From a virus: a DNA stretch of 44,536 nt. The notes below the pieces were generated by a model. That model saw only the letters and a program-made list of their open reading frames with translations. It searched no databases and was not told where the DNA came from. The stretch covers positions 1-44,536 of the IMG/VR virus record IMGVR_UViG_3300032322_002461, one strand, 5' to 3'. Positions 1 through 8,143 of this stretch are shown in pieces. A program made the position numbers and the translations under genes. How positions within the stretch are numbered: position 1 is the first letter of the stretch; the number at the start of each line of letters is the position of its first letter.

Positions 1-465
1 ATAAAAATCTTCATTTATAATCTTATTAAAATCAAAATTGTAGGAAACTATCCCCCCATATCCAATTCCATTTAAATAGTAAAAATCAACTTCTTCAATT
101 TCTTTATTTAAAATTGATTCTTGAACAATTATATCATTGGCTGATTTACATAACCATTCAATATTATTTTCTTTACAATAATCAAAAAGAGCATCATCTA
201 AATCACAGTACCCAAAATTAGGCCCTCTATTATTTTTTAAATCTATAATAACACATTCCGGGAAATATTTTTCCCATAATTGAGTATTTTCTTCTACAAA
301 TTCCGGATAATTTTTATAATTAGTAGCAATAATAATTTGCTTATATTCTTTTAAAATTGGTAAATTATAAAGAATATATTGTTCAAGGGTATATAAATCT
401 TCTTGGGATGATATATATCCTATTGTTCCGTATGCTGATCTATTAATTAATTCTTTTAATAACAT
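1..465 (-). CDS. Glycosyltransferase-like protein (C-terminus outside window)
   Basis: An open frame of 155 codons starts at an ATG at 465 and runs off the left edge, so the C-terminus is missing. The visible part reads like the start of a family 2-type glycosyltransferase: a strand ending in IIIATNYKNYP, then NRGPNFGYCDLDDALFDYC, resembling the N-x-G...G...A block before the nucleotide-sugar acidic motif, and WLCKSANDI where the DxD segment would sit. It overlaps the upstream reductase gene by 23 nt, so the two are probably co-translated. The cluster context (reductase, aminotransferase fold, three glycosyltransferases) supports a sugar-transfer role, but acceptor and donor cannot be read. 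It could also be another Rossmann-like protein. Confidence 0.5.
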   Translation of the reverse strand, partial: MLLKELINRSAYGTIGYISSQEDLYTLEQYILYNLPILKEYKQIIIATNYKNYPEFVEENTQLWEKYFPECVIIDLKNNRGPNFGYCDLDDALFDYCKENNIEWLCKSANDIIVQESILNKEIEEVDFYYLNGIGYGGIVSYNFDFNKIINEDFY

Positions 466-1132
466 TATTTAATTTACTTATGTTCATTGAAACATTTAAG
501 GGAACATTTAATGGGGAACTAATAGGAAAGGTATTAAATTCATTTTTAGTTAAATCATACCAAGTTTTTACATTTGTCCCAACATTGAACACCCCTGATT
601 GATCCAGAGCAATTAATTCTATAATTAATTTAGATATTTTATCTACATAGTCACCATTTGTATATTGATTAGACCAAGCTTCTTTATATGGGAAGGGGTA
701 TGGTTTATGGGAGGTCCTAATTATTAAATAATTATTTGATTTTAATTGTATATGAGCATCCCCTAGTAATTTAGTATAACCATACCATGTTTCTAAATGA
801 ACCGGAACATCTTCTTCAGACGCCTCTGATTTAGAATTTGAATATATGTAATCTGTAGATATGTGAACCAGTTTTTTTCCGGCTTCATTACAAAAGGTTA
901 CTAAAGTATCAACAAATTCATAATTAATCTTCCAATGCAGTTCTTTTTTATCTGAGTAAGTATTTGTATTGGCTATACAATTAATTACTGTATCGTATGA
1001 ACTAAGTTTGTACATCCAACTATTAAAATCAAAAATGTCTATCTTATCTTTTTTACGAGAGATATAACCCCAATTAGTTTGTTTAATAATTTCGCTTCCT
1101 AAAAGCCCATCACCTAATACTACTACTTTCAT
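443..1132 (-). CDS. RmlD-like NAD(P)-dependent sugar reductase/epimerase (short SDR)
   Basis: This 229-residue protein opens with a Rossmann nucleotide-binding strand, MKVVVLGDGLLGSEI, where GDGLLG stands for the GxxGxxG motif of extended SDR enzymes. HISTDYIYS and the catalytic YGYTK (Y-x3-K) follow, as in dTDP-4-dehydrorhamnose reductases and sugar-nucleotide epimerases, and FNVGTNVKTWYDL fits the C-terminal substrate lobe. It is shorter than the usual 280-300 residues of RmlD. The 4-nt overlap with the upstream DegT-fold gene suggests sequential steps in building one nucleotide sugar. The exact substrate is an inference; the SDR fold assignment is firm. Confidence 0.8.
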   Translation of the reverse strand: MKVVVLGDGLLGSEIIKQTNWGYISRKKDKIDIFDFNSWMYKLSSYDTVINCIANTNTYSDKKELHWKINYEFVDTLVTFCNEAGKKLVHISTDYIYSNSKSEASEEDVPVHLETWYGYTKLLGDAHIQLKSNNYLIIRTSHKPYPFPYKEAWSNQYTNGDYVDKISKLIIELIALDQSGVFNVGTNVKTWYDLTKNEFNTFPISSPLNVPLNVSMNISKLNNVIKRIN

Positions 1133-2268
1133 TTAAAAAATTCTTTGATTTTATCACAGACATAATCTACATCCTCGATAGTCATTCCATGGTGGGCACC
1201 TAACAAAAATCCATTTTTCATAATAGTATCTGAGTTGGTAAATTCTTGTAGATATTCTCTATAAACAGGGTGGCGTGTTACGTTACCCGCAAATGTTACT
1301 CTTGTTTGAATGTTATTATTTTCTAAGAAATTAAGTAATTCATAACGTTTTTCGGTTTGCAAAGGAATAGCTAACCAATTTGGCTTAATTGAATCATCAG
1401 GTAAAACCAAATCACCTACACCCTGAAGATTTTCAATATAACGTTCAATATTTTCTCTTCTAATTTGTGAGAATTTTTCAAAACGATGTAATTGAACTAA
1501 TCCAAACGCAGCATTCATTTCACAAGCTTTCATATGGTATCCTAATACAGAATATAAAAATTTATGATCATAAGGAATACCGTCTATAATGTGATTAAAA
1601 CGATCATCCATAATCTCCGAATCATCACCCAAACGGCCCCAGTCTCTGTATTGTAGACACTTAGTAACATACTTTTTATCATTGAACATTACCATACCAC
1701 CTACACCACCGGCTGTAATAACGTGTGAAGCATAAAAACTAGTTGTCGCTACATCTGATTCTAAAGTTTCAGTAACTGTATCAGCTGAATCTTCAATTAA
1801 AATAATATCGGTTCGACCTAATAATTTAATTTCTTGTTTTAAACGTTTCCAGTCTGGTTTATTACCAATTAAATTAGGTAACATAATTGCTTTTACATCA
1901 GGAGTGATAGCTGCTATTATTTGATCAATATTAGCTACGTAATCATTTAATCCTACATCTACAAATTTAGGCTTGTAACCTAATTGAATAATAGGAGCTA
2001 ATGTAGTTGAAAATGTACATGCTGGAGTAATAATTTTGCACCCTTTAGGTAAATTTAGGGAGGCAATTGCTAATAAACAAGCCGATGAACCTGAATTCAC
2101 AAATATGCCGTATTTTTTTCCAAAACGTTTAGCAATTTTTTCCTCAAATTCTACGGATTTAGGACCTTGTCCTCCTAACCATCCTGAACGAAGAGATTCT
2201 TCTACTGCTTTAATTTCTTCTTCCCCATAAGATTCAAATTTATAGGGGGCATACCATATTTTTTTCAT
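1129..2268 (-). CDS. DegT/DnrJ-family PLP enzyme, E1/ColD-type 3-dehydratase-like
   Basis: This 379-residue PLP-fold protein belongs to the DegT/DnrJ/EryC1/StrS family. The cofactor pocket is visible as NSGSSACLLA (about 58-67) and the PLP-nitrogen Asp160 in IEDSADT. Where aminotransferases have the Schiff-base Lys, this protein has His182 in SFYASHVITAGGVGG, and RDWGR plus YDHKFLYSVLGYHMK follow. These features are typical of the sugar 3-dehydratases (CDP-6-deoxy E1, ColD), which use His as base and do not transaminate. The [2Fe-2S] cysteine cluster that E1 carries just after RDWGR is absent, so the mechanism may be closer to ColD. It overlaps the GT2 gene upstream and the SDR gene downstream by 4 nt each. 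Confidence 0.8.
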   Translation of the reverse strand: MKKIWYAPYKFESYGEEEIKAVEESLRSGWLGGQGPKSVEFEEKIAKRFGKKYGIFVNSGSSACLLAIASLNLPKGCKIITPACTFSTTLAPIIQLGYKPKFVDVGLNDYVANIDQIIAAITPDVKAIMLPNLIGNKPDWKRLKQEIKLLGRTDIILIEDSADTVTETLESDVATTSFYASHVITAGGVGGMVMFNDKKYVTKCLQYRDWGRLGDDSEIMDDRFNHIIDGIPYDHKFLYSVLGYHMKACEMNAAFGLVQLHRFEKFSQIRRENIERYIENLQGVGDLVLPDDSIKPNWLAIPLQTEKRYELLNFLENNNIQTRVTFAGNVTRHPVYREYLQEFTNSDTIMKNGFLLGAHHGMTIEDVDYVCDKIKEFFK

Positions 2269-2891
2269 AACGTATCGTAGTAGTTATTTTGTTTTTCCTG
2301 TCTCTCAATTGTTTTAGGATGGTACAAAGCGTACTCTTCGTCCATAGGAAGATACGCAAATTGCTTATGCCCATCAACTTTTTCATGAACTTTATTTACC
2401 CACTTTATTTCAGGAGTATTTTTATAAATGCGAGTCTGAAAATCAGGCCAATTGACCCATCCTTTCTCATTTACATTCCACCCCCATTTCTGGATATGAT
2501 CTTGGGTTAATCCTTCTACGGTGTTCACTCTAGGCACGGCATAAAGTTCAACTGCCGAGTTATGCTGTAGCACAAAAGGTAAATTTTCAATTAACTGTTC
2601 GTGTGGAAGTTCATCTGCATCGATTTGGAATATGTAATCGCCGGTACACAGAACATTAAAATAGTTTTTATGGTCGGCAAAATGATTGTCAAATTCTCTG
2701 CTATACCATCTATATTCATGGCTTGCTACTGAGTTTGCTCGCAGCCATTCTTCAACTGCTTTGCTACCATTCTTTGAGTCGTATAAAATAACAATTTCAT
2801 CTTCAGTTCTTTTCCGATCAATAAGAAAATTAACTAAACGTTGTAATTCGTTTAGTTCATCTTTTACTGTTATAGCGTAACTTATTTTCAT
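2265..2891 (-). CDS. Family 2 glycosyltransferase (GT-A fold)
   Basis: The 208-residue protein starts with MKISYAITVKDELNEL, the first beta strand and donor-binding turn of GT2 enzymes. The conserved metal/nucleotide-binding DAD is Asp91-Asp93 in IFQIDADELPHE. A Trp-rich region with YALYHPKTIERQ closes the protein, as in WcaA-like transferases. It is compact, essentially only the catalytic domain, with no membrane segment, so it should act in the host cytoplasm. The stop overlaps the next ATG by 4 nt. Donor and acceptor are unknown; candidates are phage structural proteins, phage DNA or host surface glycans. Confidence 0.75.
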   Translation of the reverse strand: MKISYAITVKDELNELQRLVNFLIDRKRTEDEIVILYDSKNGSKAVEEWLRANSVASHEYRWYSREFDNHFADHKNYFNVLCTGDYIFQIDADELPHEQLIENLPFVLQHNSAVELYAVPRVNTVEGLTQDHIQKWGWNVNEKGWVNWPDFQTRIYKNTPEIKWVNKVHEKVDGHKQFAYLPMDEEYALYHPKTIERQEKQNNYYDTL

Positions 2892-2893
2892 AA

Positions 2894-3340
2894 TTATTCA
2901 GGTAACACGTTAATGTACAAAAGAGCTTCAATGTAATCACGTTCAGGATAAAGTTTTAGTGTTTCCATATCCATTTTCCATTCATATTCTTTACCTTTTG
3001 ATTTAAATTTAGCTTTTTCATCTTCAGGCATAGGTATAGCTTTTACAGCCGCCCATTGCCAATTATTTTTATTAGTACCGTTTGCAAATACCATGCCCTT
3101 AGAAGGTATATTAACAGTTGATGGCATCCAAATAGTTCCATTTTCATCTTCAACCATTAATTCTTTATATAGTTCAGGTAAAATTTCTATTTGCTCTTTT
3201 AAAAATTCTGAGCCACGAGTCATTATAGTATTGGCTTGAAATCCACACCCCATGCAATGATATAATTTGATTTTATCATTTATTTCTTGCATAAAGCAGG
3301 CATCACTACCACAACGTTCACATATAACTAAATTATCCAT
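2894..3340 (-). CDS. Small zinc-ribbon protein of unknown function
   Basis: The 148-residue product begins with a four-cysteine ribbon, CERCGSDAC then YHCMGCG, which should bind one zinc ion. The rest is an alpha/beta domain rich in Trp and Lys with no motif I recognise. It sits in the glycosyltransferase cluster, overlapping the GT4 gene upstream by 8 nt and separated from the GT2 gene downstream by 2 nt, so it is expressed with them. Zinc ribbons of this size often mediate protein or nucleic-acid contacts, but no role can be assigned from sequence. Confidence 0.6.
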   Translation of the reverse strand: MDNLVICERCGSDACFMQEINDKIKLYHCMGCGFQANTIMTRGSEFLKEQIEILPELYKELMVEDENGTIWMPSTVNIPSKGMVFANGTNKNNWQWAAVKAIPMPEDEKAKFKSKGKEYEWKMDMETLKLYPERDYIEALLYINVLPE

Positions 3341-4667
3341 TTGTTTCTACTTTTTTGAGTTTTGGAAGTTCTATTTTTTTATTTGGAAGTTCTATTTTTT
3401 TCAAAGAAGGCAATTTCAATTGTACTTGGGATGGAAATTCTGGTATACTACCTTCTAAAATTTGGTTTAATTTTTCTTTCATTTTATCCCAACTAAACTC
3501 TGTTTTAGATTTGTATGCCTGGCGTTTAGCTCTATCAGTATAGTTTTTATAATTTTCAAATACATCTCTTAAATAATGACCTACTTGCCCGTGATCAACT
3601 GAAAACCACTGACTATCTTTAATAATCCAGTCATTAACTACACTTGGGTGTACTGGGGTTAGCTGGCCCCCTAATAGGATAGACATTTGGGGATCTAGAA
3701 AATCGGTATGTCCGCTCCAATTTGTGGTTATAACAGGTTTTTTACATTGAGTAAATTCAAGTAGGGGACGACCAAAACCTTCACCTTTGGTTAAACTAAC
3801 CATAGCTTTAACTTTGGGGTGATTATAAATTTCATTAATTTCGGCATCACTAAATTCACCGTGTAAAAGGTAAATATTAGGTAAATCTTTTGAATTAACT
3901 GTTTTTTTAATTTGATATATTTTATCCAAAATCATATCTCGGTCCATATAAGAAGAACCTACACCACTAGTTTTTAAAATTAAAGCTGGTTTTTGTTTTT
4001 TATTTTTAAAGGTTTCATAAAATGCTTTAACTAATAAACTAGTGTTTTTACGGTCTTCACCAAAGTCTCCCTGTATCCATGCCCCCAAATACAAATAAGC
4101 AAATGATTCGGGGATAGAATTTATATGGTCAAATAGTTCATTTTGGGGAAGTTTATCTAGTAATTTATAGATATTTAGATCTACACCCTCGAATAAAATT
4201 TCTACTGGCTTTTCAAGTTTGATTTGTCTAACAACTTGGTTGGTTTGTTGATTTCTTTCTTCAAATTTAGCATTTAAGAATACATCTTTAGCATGTTTTG
4301 AAGATACAATATTTAAATCCATCTTGTTTAGACCGTCGATCCAAGTAGGATTACAAACTGTGGTTTCAATGCCTGCTGTAAATCCAATATTAAATTTTCC
4401 TATTGGTTGGAATTCATTAGGAATTGTAACTTGAGCCCAAATTTCGGGTTGGCGGGGAATTTGCCCGTTTGGTAAAATATGTTTTTCTAGAAATTTCCAT
4501 TCAGGATTGTCTTCTATAAAACCCCAGGGGGTTCCTCCCCACCTTTGAGGTAATATTTTCACATCGTATTTATCTAATTCAATTATAGCTTTTACTAAAT
4601 CACGACTTCTCGAGGAGTATCCACTATAACAATCAATAGGACAACTAATTATAAATAACGGTTTCAT
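3333..4667 (-). CDS. GT4-like (GT-B fold) glycosyltransferase
   Basis: This 444-residue protein has a GT-B layout. The N-lobe carries SCPIDCYSGYSSRSRDL and GIETTVCNPTWIDG. The C-lobe holds the donor-binding E-x7-E motif KGEGFGRPLLEF (Glu296 and Glu304), followed by KKPVITTNWSGHTDFL. Such retaining transferases use nucleotide sugars. The last 30 residues are an odd Lys/Leu-rich tail built from two copies of a short motif (KKIELP), encoded by a 21-bp tandem duplication. It ends 8 nt inside the zinc-ribbon gene and shares one base with the following GT4-like gene. Target molecule unknown. Confidence 0.8.
   Translation of the reverse strand: MKPLFIISCPIDCYSGYSSRSRDLVKAIIELDKYDVKILPQRWGGTPWGFIEDNPEWKFLEKHILPNGQIPRQPEIWAQVTIPNEFQPIGKFNIGFTAGIETTVCNPTWIDGLNKMDLNIVSSKHAKDVFLNAKFEERNQQTNQVVRQIKLEKPVEILFEGVDLNIYKLLDKLPQNELFDHINSIPESFAYLYLGAWIQGDFGEDRKNTSLLVKAFYETFKNKKQKPALILKTSGVGSSYMDRDMILDKIYQIKKTVNSKDLPNIYLLHGEFSDAEINEIYNHPKVKAMVSLTKGEGFGRPLLEFTQCKKPVITTNWSGHTDFLDPQMSILLGGQLTPVHPSVVNDWIIKDSQWFSVDHGQVGHYLRDVFENYKNYTDRAKRQAYKSKTEFSWDKMKEKLNQILEGSIPEFPSQVQLKLPSLKKIELPNKKIELPKLKKVETNG
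3361..3401 (-). repeat. 21-bp period direct repeat inside a glycosyltransferase gene
   Basis: A 20-base unit beginning tttggaagttct occurs twice with a period of 21 bases. It encodes the repeated KKIELP motif near the C-terminus of the GT4-like protein. Because the period is a multiple of three, copy number could change without breaking the frame. Confidence 0.85.
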
Positions 4668-6100
4668 TAATATATTAATTTATGGTTTAATTTAGATTTT
4701 TGGAATTTGTTGGCTTCGATTAATTCAAATTTTTCTCTTGGGACCCAAACATCAAATAATTTATCTGTGTATTGGATAAAACGTTTAGCTTGGTGTTGTG
4801 AAGTAAATCCTGCTTCATCACTTATAGCCCATTCACGCCCAGCTAATCCCCTAGATTTACGTTCTTCAGGGCCTAAATTATAAACATTTATAATTTGTTT
4901 AGCTGCATCTTCCCATTTACATCTATCATCAAAAATGTAAGGGGTTATAGGTGAGCCTTGAATCGAATGATTTGAAGGATAAACCGGGAAAGCCCATTTA
5001 CCGTGTTTTTTATAAGTACCTCTATGATTTGAGGGGAAATCAGCATCAAAATTAATCCAAGTACCATCCTCAAATTCAAAGCGCATTTGGTCTTGCATGC
5101 CCCCAGTTACATTAGCTATAATAGGTACTCCGGCTAACATAGCTTCAGTTAAAGATAACCCCCACCCTTCGTTTGATGTCAATAAAATTTGAACATCAGC
5201 CATATTATACATAAAATTCATTTCTACAATGTTTTTTCTACCAGTACTAAAAATAAAATTAGTATCGCTAGAACACAAAGTTTCTATAACTGCTGTTAAA
5301 TCCGTACCATTATCGTCTATAGGATCGCAATGTAATAACATGGCGCATTTGGCTGCTTTTTCTTTAGGCAATTGCTGAACAAAATAATCAAACGCCAAAA
5401 TAGTATCTGGGATTTGTTTACGGCGGATATTTCGAGAATTAAAATAAACTATAAAATCATATTCCTTCCCTCCAAATAAATTCTTTTTATATTCTTGAAA
5501 TTCTTTATTTTGTTCTTTATTTGGGATTGGGAAAAATATTTCATGATTTAATCCATGGGGTACATACTCTATAACTTTGTTTTTAGCTTTATCCCCTAAA
5601 ACCAATTTATTAATATTTACTGTTTGTTTTGAAATGCCCAATAATGCATCACACGATGCATAAAAGGCTTGATTGTACATAGGTGCAGGATAATCGTCCC
5701 AAATATTAAGATATATTATTGGTATATGTTTTCTAATTTCGTTTTCAATTTGAAACAACCACATAAAATAACGAGGATCAGTAATTAACATTATCGCATC
5801 TGGTTTTTCGGTTTTGATTAAGTATCTTACAAAATCAGGGTTACCATAACCATCGAATGGGTATAAAATTACATTTGAATCTGTTATGTTTGCATTTTGG
5901 TTTGTGTCTTGACTTAAATCAAAACGCTTACCTGCTTCGGGATGTTTAATAGCTGCCCCTATACAAACCCAATTATAGTGGTGGGAGGTATGTATAACTA
6001 TTTCTCTACCGACATTTCCTACTCCTGAGGGCAGTCGGATGTCATCAGTAATAATAAGAATTTTCTTTCTTTGATTCTGAGGAATATAACCTTCTTTCAT
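4667..6100 (-). CDS. GT4-like (GT-B fold) glycosyltransferase
   Basis: The 477-residue protein starts with an N-lobe containing RKKILIITDDIRLPSGVGNVGRE, the acceptor-side glycine loop of GT-B enzymes. The C-lobe carries TSNEGWGLSLTEAMLAGVPIIA, the classic E-x7-E donor motif, then NVTGGMQDQM. FIVYFNSRNIRRKQIPDTILAF is the usual inter-lobe strand with the Arg/Lys pair that contacts the donor phosphates. It directly abuts the second GT4-like gene, and the two could act successively on one acceptor. No membrane anchor is visible. Family membership is clear; sugar and acceptor are not. Confidence 0.82.
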   Translation of the reverse strand: MKEGYIPQNQRKKILIITDDIRLPSGVGNVGREIVIHTSHHYNWVCIGAAIKHPEAGKRFDLSQDTNQNANITDSNVILYPFDGYGNPDFVRYLIKTEKPDAIMLITDPRYFMWLFQIENEIRKHIPIIYLNIWDDYPAPMYNQAFYASCDALLGISKQTVNINKLVLGDKAKNKVIEYVPHGLNHEIFFPIPNKEQNKEFQEYKKNLFGGKEYDFIVYFNSRNIRRKQIPDTILAFDYFVQQLPKEKAAKCAMLLHCDPIDDNGTDLTAVIETLCSSDTNFIFSTGRKNIVEMNFMYNMADVQILLTSNEGWGLSLTEAMLAGVPIIANVTGGMQDQMRFEFEDGTWINFDADFPSNHRGTYKKHGKWAFPVYPSNHSIQGSPITPYIFDDRCKWEDAAKQIINVYNLGPEERKSRGLAGREWAISDEAGFTSQHQAKRFIQYTDKLFDVWVPREKFELIEANKFQKSKLNHKLIY

Positions 6101-6103
6101 AAA

Positions 6104-6292
6104 TTATTTTGTTTCTAAAATGTTGTGGTTGTGAATGATTTTTCTAAAATTGTCGTCTGTAAGGTACAAATGAATTGCACGATCGGCAAGTTTTTGAAAT
6201 GAAAACTTATGTCTAACACACGAAACTTTAAACTCGTCAAATAATTCACTTTGTATTTTGACGCTGGTTAAAACCATATCTTTTTTGTTCAT
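6104..6292 (-). CDS. Small ribbon-helix-helix-like DNA-binding protein
   Basis: This 62-residue protein fits the RHH pattern: a short strand (VLTSVKIQSELF), a helix, a turn, and a second helix (FQKLADRAIHLYL). RHH proteins are dimeric regulators that put their beta strands in the DNA major groove. It is the first gene of the glycosyltransferase run and is preceded by a weak promoter candidate, so it may autoregulate or control that cluster. The fold call is from pattern only. Confidence 0.45.
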   Translation of the reverse strand: MNKKDMVLTSVKIQSELFDEFKVSCVRHKFSFQKLADRAIHLYLTDDNFRKIIHNHNILETK

Positions 6293-6318
6293 AACGTTTA
6301 ATATTTAATTGTTGTATA

Positions 6319-6350
6319 TAAATATATGGAGAGATATTAAGATAACCCCT
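6319..6350 (-). promoter_or_regulatory. Weak Bacteroidota-type promoter candidate
   Basis: Minus strand shows AGGGG-N19-TATATTTA. The -7 box and spacing match the strong promoters of this window, but the -33 box has only the final GG of TTTGG. It lies 26 nt upstream of the RHH-like gene. Confidence 0.3.
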
Positions 6351-7281
6351 TATCACAAAGTTCAGGTGAATTATTAAAGGGGCAGTAAGTACAATTTTTA
6401 TTAGGTAATTTAATCATAGGGTCTGTTTTATGTTTACCTTCTTGATCTAATGTTTTTTCAACAAACTCATTTATTGCTTTGGTGGTTTTATTTAATTTTA
6501 CTTTACCTGAAGCTGGGGCAAATGTTTGGATTCTGCTATTAGGATAATCAGGATGGTTGTGTTGTTTGCGTTTTACAATAAAATATTCTATTTCAATATC
6601 GTCTATTGGGAAATTAAATTGTTCAGCAAAAAACTTTTTATATAAAACTAATTGCATTAATTTAGTTTCATCTGTTTTTTCTTTTTCTTTCCACCCTCTA
6701 GTAGAGGTTTTAATATCGATTAACTTTATTTTATTTGAACGTTCACAATACATCACTACGTCTATGTACCCCTTGTATAGTATGTTTTTATAAACGGGAT
6801 TAAACGCAATTAAAATAGGAACTTCAATACCTGCCAACCACCATCCACGTTGACTAAAATACATTTTTTTCTTCTTTTTAAACCACTCTAAAATGGCTTT
6901 CCCATCTTCAAAAAATTCTCTTAGTTCTATAGAATTAGAAAAATGTTCTTTTTTATTTTGTTCGTAGTCTTTTTTATAATTTTCTCTTAATCTATCTTCA
7001 AAATATTCTTCTAAATTAATTCTATCAGCAGCCGCTGTACTTTGATTATACATTACATCTAAATAATGCTGTATAGTTTCGTGCATAGAAGTTCCAAATG
7101 TCATATGAATGGACACTTCTGATTTATAGTGCCCATCCCTGTACATTAATGCCCATTTATGGGGGCATTGAATATAGGTTGAAAATTGACTAAACGAAAT
7201 TTGCTTTTGATAAGCGTAATTTAATTTAGTAGGGACAAATTTTTTAACCTCTCTTACTATTTGTGGTGTTTTATTTGCCAC
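6337..7281 (-). CDS. PD-(D/E)XK nuclease, Cas4/RecB-like, with predicted Fe-S cysteines
   Basis: This 314-residue protein has the layout of PDDEXK_1-type nucleases: SFSQFSTYIQCPHKW, then GTSMHETI (His67), GYIDVVMY (Asp174) and LIDIKTS (Asp189-x-Lys191). Four cysteines bracket the fold (Cys39, Cys297, Cys300, Cys309), as in the iron-sulfur staple of Cas4 and AddB. Such enzymes degrade or trim DNA ends; here it could serve recombination or host DNA breakdown. The start codon is GTG, because the first in-frame ATG lies downstream of Cys39. The gene overlaps the upstream 73-codon gene by 11 nt. Confidence 0.78.
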   Translation of the reverse strand: MANKTPQIVREVKKFVPTKLNYAYQKQISFSQFSTYIQCPHKWALMYRDGHYKSEVSIHMTFGTSMHETIQHYLDVMYNQSTAAADRINLEEYFEDRLRENYKKDYEQNKKEHFSNSIELREFFEDGKAILEWFKKKKKMYFSQRGWWLAGIEVPILIAFNPVYKNILYKGYIDVVMYCERSNKIKLIDIKTSTRGWKEKEKTDETKLMQLVLYKKFFAEQFNFPIDDIEIEYFIVKRKQHNHPDYPNSRIQTFAPASGKVKLNKTTKAINEFVEKTLDQEGKHKTDPMIKLPNKNCTYCPFNNSPELCDKGLS

Positions 7282-7492
7282 TTAAGGTTTGTTTTAATTT
7301 TTCTAGATATAATATACCATCCATTAGCTCCTCTTCAAAATGAGTAATCCAGTCTACTACTGATAAATCGGTCCTATCTAAATCGGTTCCGTATTTATTT
7401 TTACCAAATTTAGCTCTAGTAACAAATTTATCTACAATTGTATCTACAATGGAGTCTGTTACTTCTATTTCTCGGGTTTTATTTTGACTCAT
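7271..7492 (-). CDS. Small helical protein, possibly MazG-like
   Basis: The 73-residue product is largely helical. It has a conserved-looking core, RAKFGKNKYG, followed by THFEEELMDGILYLEKL. The acidic EEELMD helix recalls MazG/dUTPase-type nucleotide hydrolases, but the second acidic helix they need is missing, so this is weak. It overlaps the clamp-loader small-subunit gene upstream by 14 nt and the nuclease gene downstream by 11 nt. Confidence 0.45.
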   Translation of the reverse strand: MSQNKTREIEVTDSIVDTIVDKFVTRAKFGKNKYGTDLDRTDLSVVDWITHFEEELMDGILYLEKLKQTLSGK

Positions 7493-7898
7493 ATCCTAAT
7501 TTTGTTAAAATTTCTTTTATACCACTATCCCCTAAAATATAACTATAATTTTCTGCTTCTCCAAACGAACATTCATAGTATTTACTAATTTGTTCTATTA
7601 TATCTTTTGGAAGACTTTTTTTGGTTGATTTAATATATTTTTGAAAAAATTGTTTTTTAGGGGTAAATTCACAATATATTCTATAATATTTTTCTTTTTC
7701 AGTATATGGTATAGTTTGTACATAATTTACCAAATCTATATACTCACGCGACATACTTAAAAAGCGGGTTACCATATAAGGATTAAATGATTCCCAATCT
7801 TTTTCACTAAATTTGGATACTGGAGATTTAGTATATGTAATCTCTTTTAACCAATCAAATATAGTAAATGATTTATTTTGTTGCGTCTTCTTTGTCAT
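7479..7898 (-). CDS. Clamp loader small subunit, T4 gp62-like
   Basis: This 139-residue protein resembles marine T4-like gp62 in pattern. It begins with an FDWLKEI helix (cf. the FLNAI start of cyanophage gp62), continues with FNPYMVTRFLSM and YIDLVNYVQTI, then TPKKQFFQKYIK and ISKYYECSFGEAENYSYIL. In T4, gp62 caps the gp44 ATPase ring that opens the sliding clamp; a gp44-like gene lies about 800 nt upstream. I start it at the ATG at 7898 because the longer frame begins at a TTG deep inside the preceding gene. The sequence similarity is low, so the call rests on pattern and neighbourhood. Confidence 0.6.
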   Translation of the reverse strand: MTKKTQQNKSFTIFDWLKEITYTKSPVSKFSEKDWESFNPYMVTRFLSMSREYIDLVNYVQTIPYTEKEKYYRIYCEFTPKKQFFQKYIKSTKKSLPKDIIEQISKYYECSFGEAENYSYILGDSGIKEILTKLGYESK

Positions 7899-8139
7899 AT
7901 AACTCTTGAAATTCTTCTCTAAGCTCCTTAGGTAGTAATTCAATTAATACTTTACCGGTTTTTACATCAAAAAATACAGGCACCGGGATAACCCCATCTT
8001 CAGCAGTACCCGCGATAAATTTAGATACTTTACGTAAAATTACACCTTCTTGAAACACCATATTGCCTTCTGGTGATTTAATAGGAGCTGTTGTTTTGAT
8101 GTCAATATTTAATTGTTGTTGTGGTTGTTGTTGTTTCAT
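7873..8139 (-). CDS. Hypothetical protein, Gln-rich N-terminus
   Basis: The 88-residue product starts with MKQQQPQQQ, then a beta-rich stretch (GNMVFQEGVILRKVSKFIAG; VPVFFDVKTGKVLIELL), and ends in an acidic helix. I recognise no family. It lies between the acyl-CoA thioesterase/81-codon gene pair and the gp62-like gene, overlapping the latter by 26 nt, so it is expressed with the clamp loader. A structural or replication-accessory role is only a guess. Confidence 0.55.
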   Translation of the reverse strand: MKQQQPQQQLNIDIKTTAPIKSPEGNMVFQEGVILRKVSKFIAGTAEDGVIPVPVFFDVKTGKVLIELLPKELREEFQELYDKEDATK

Positions 8140-8143
8140 GATT

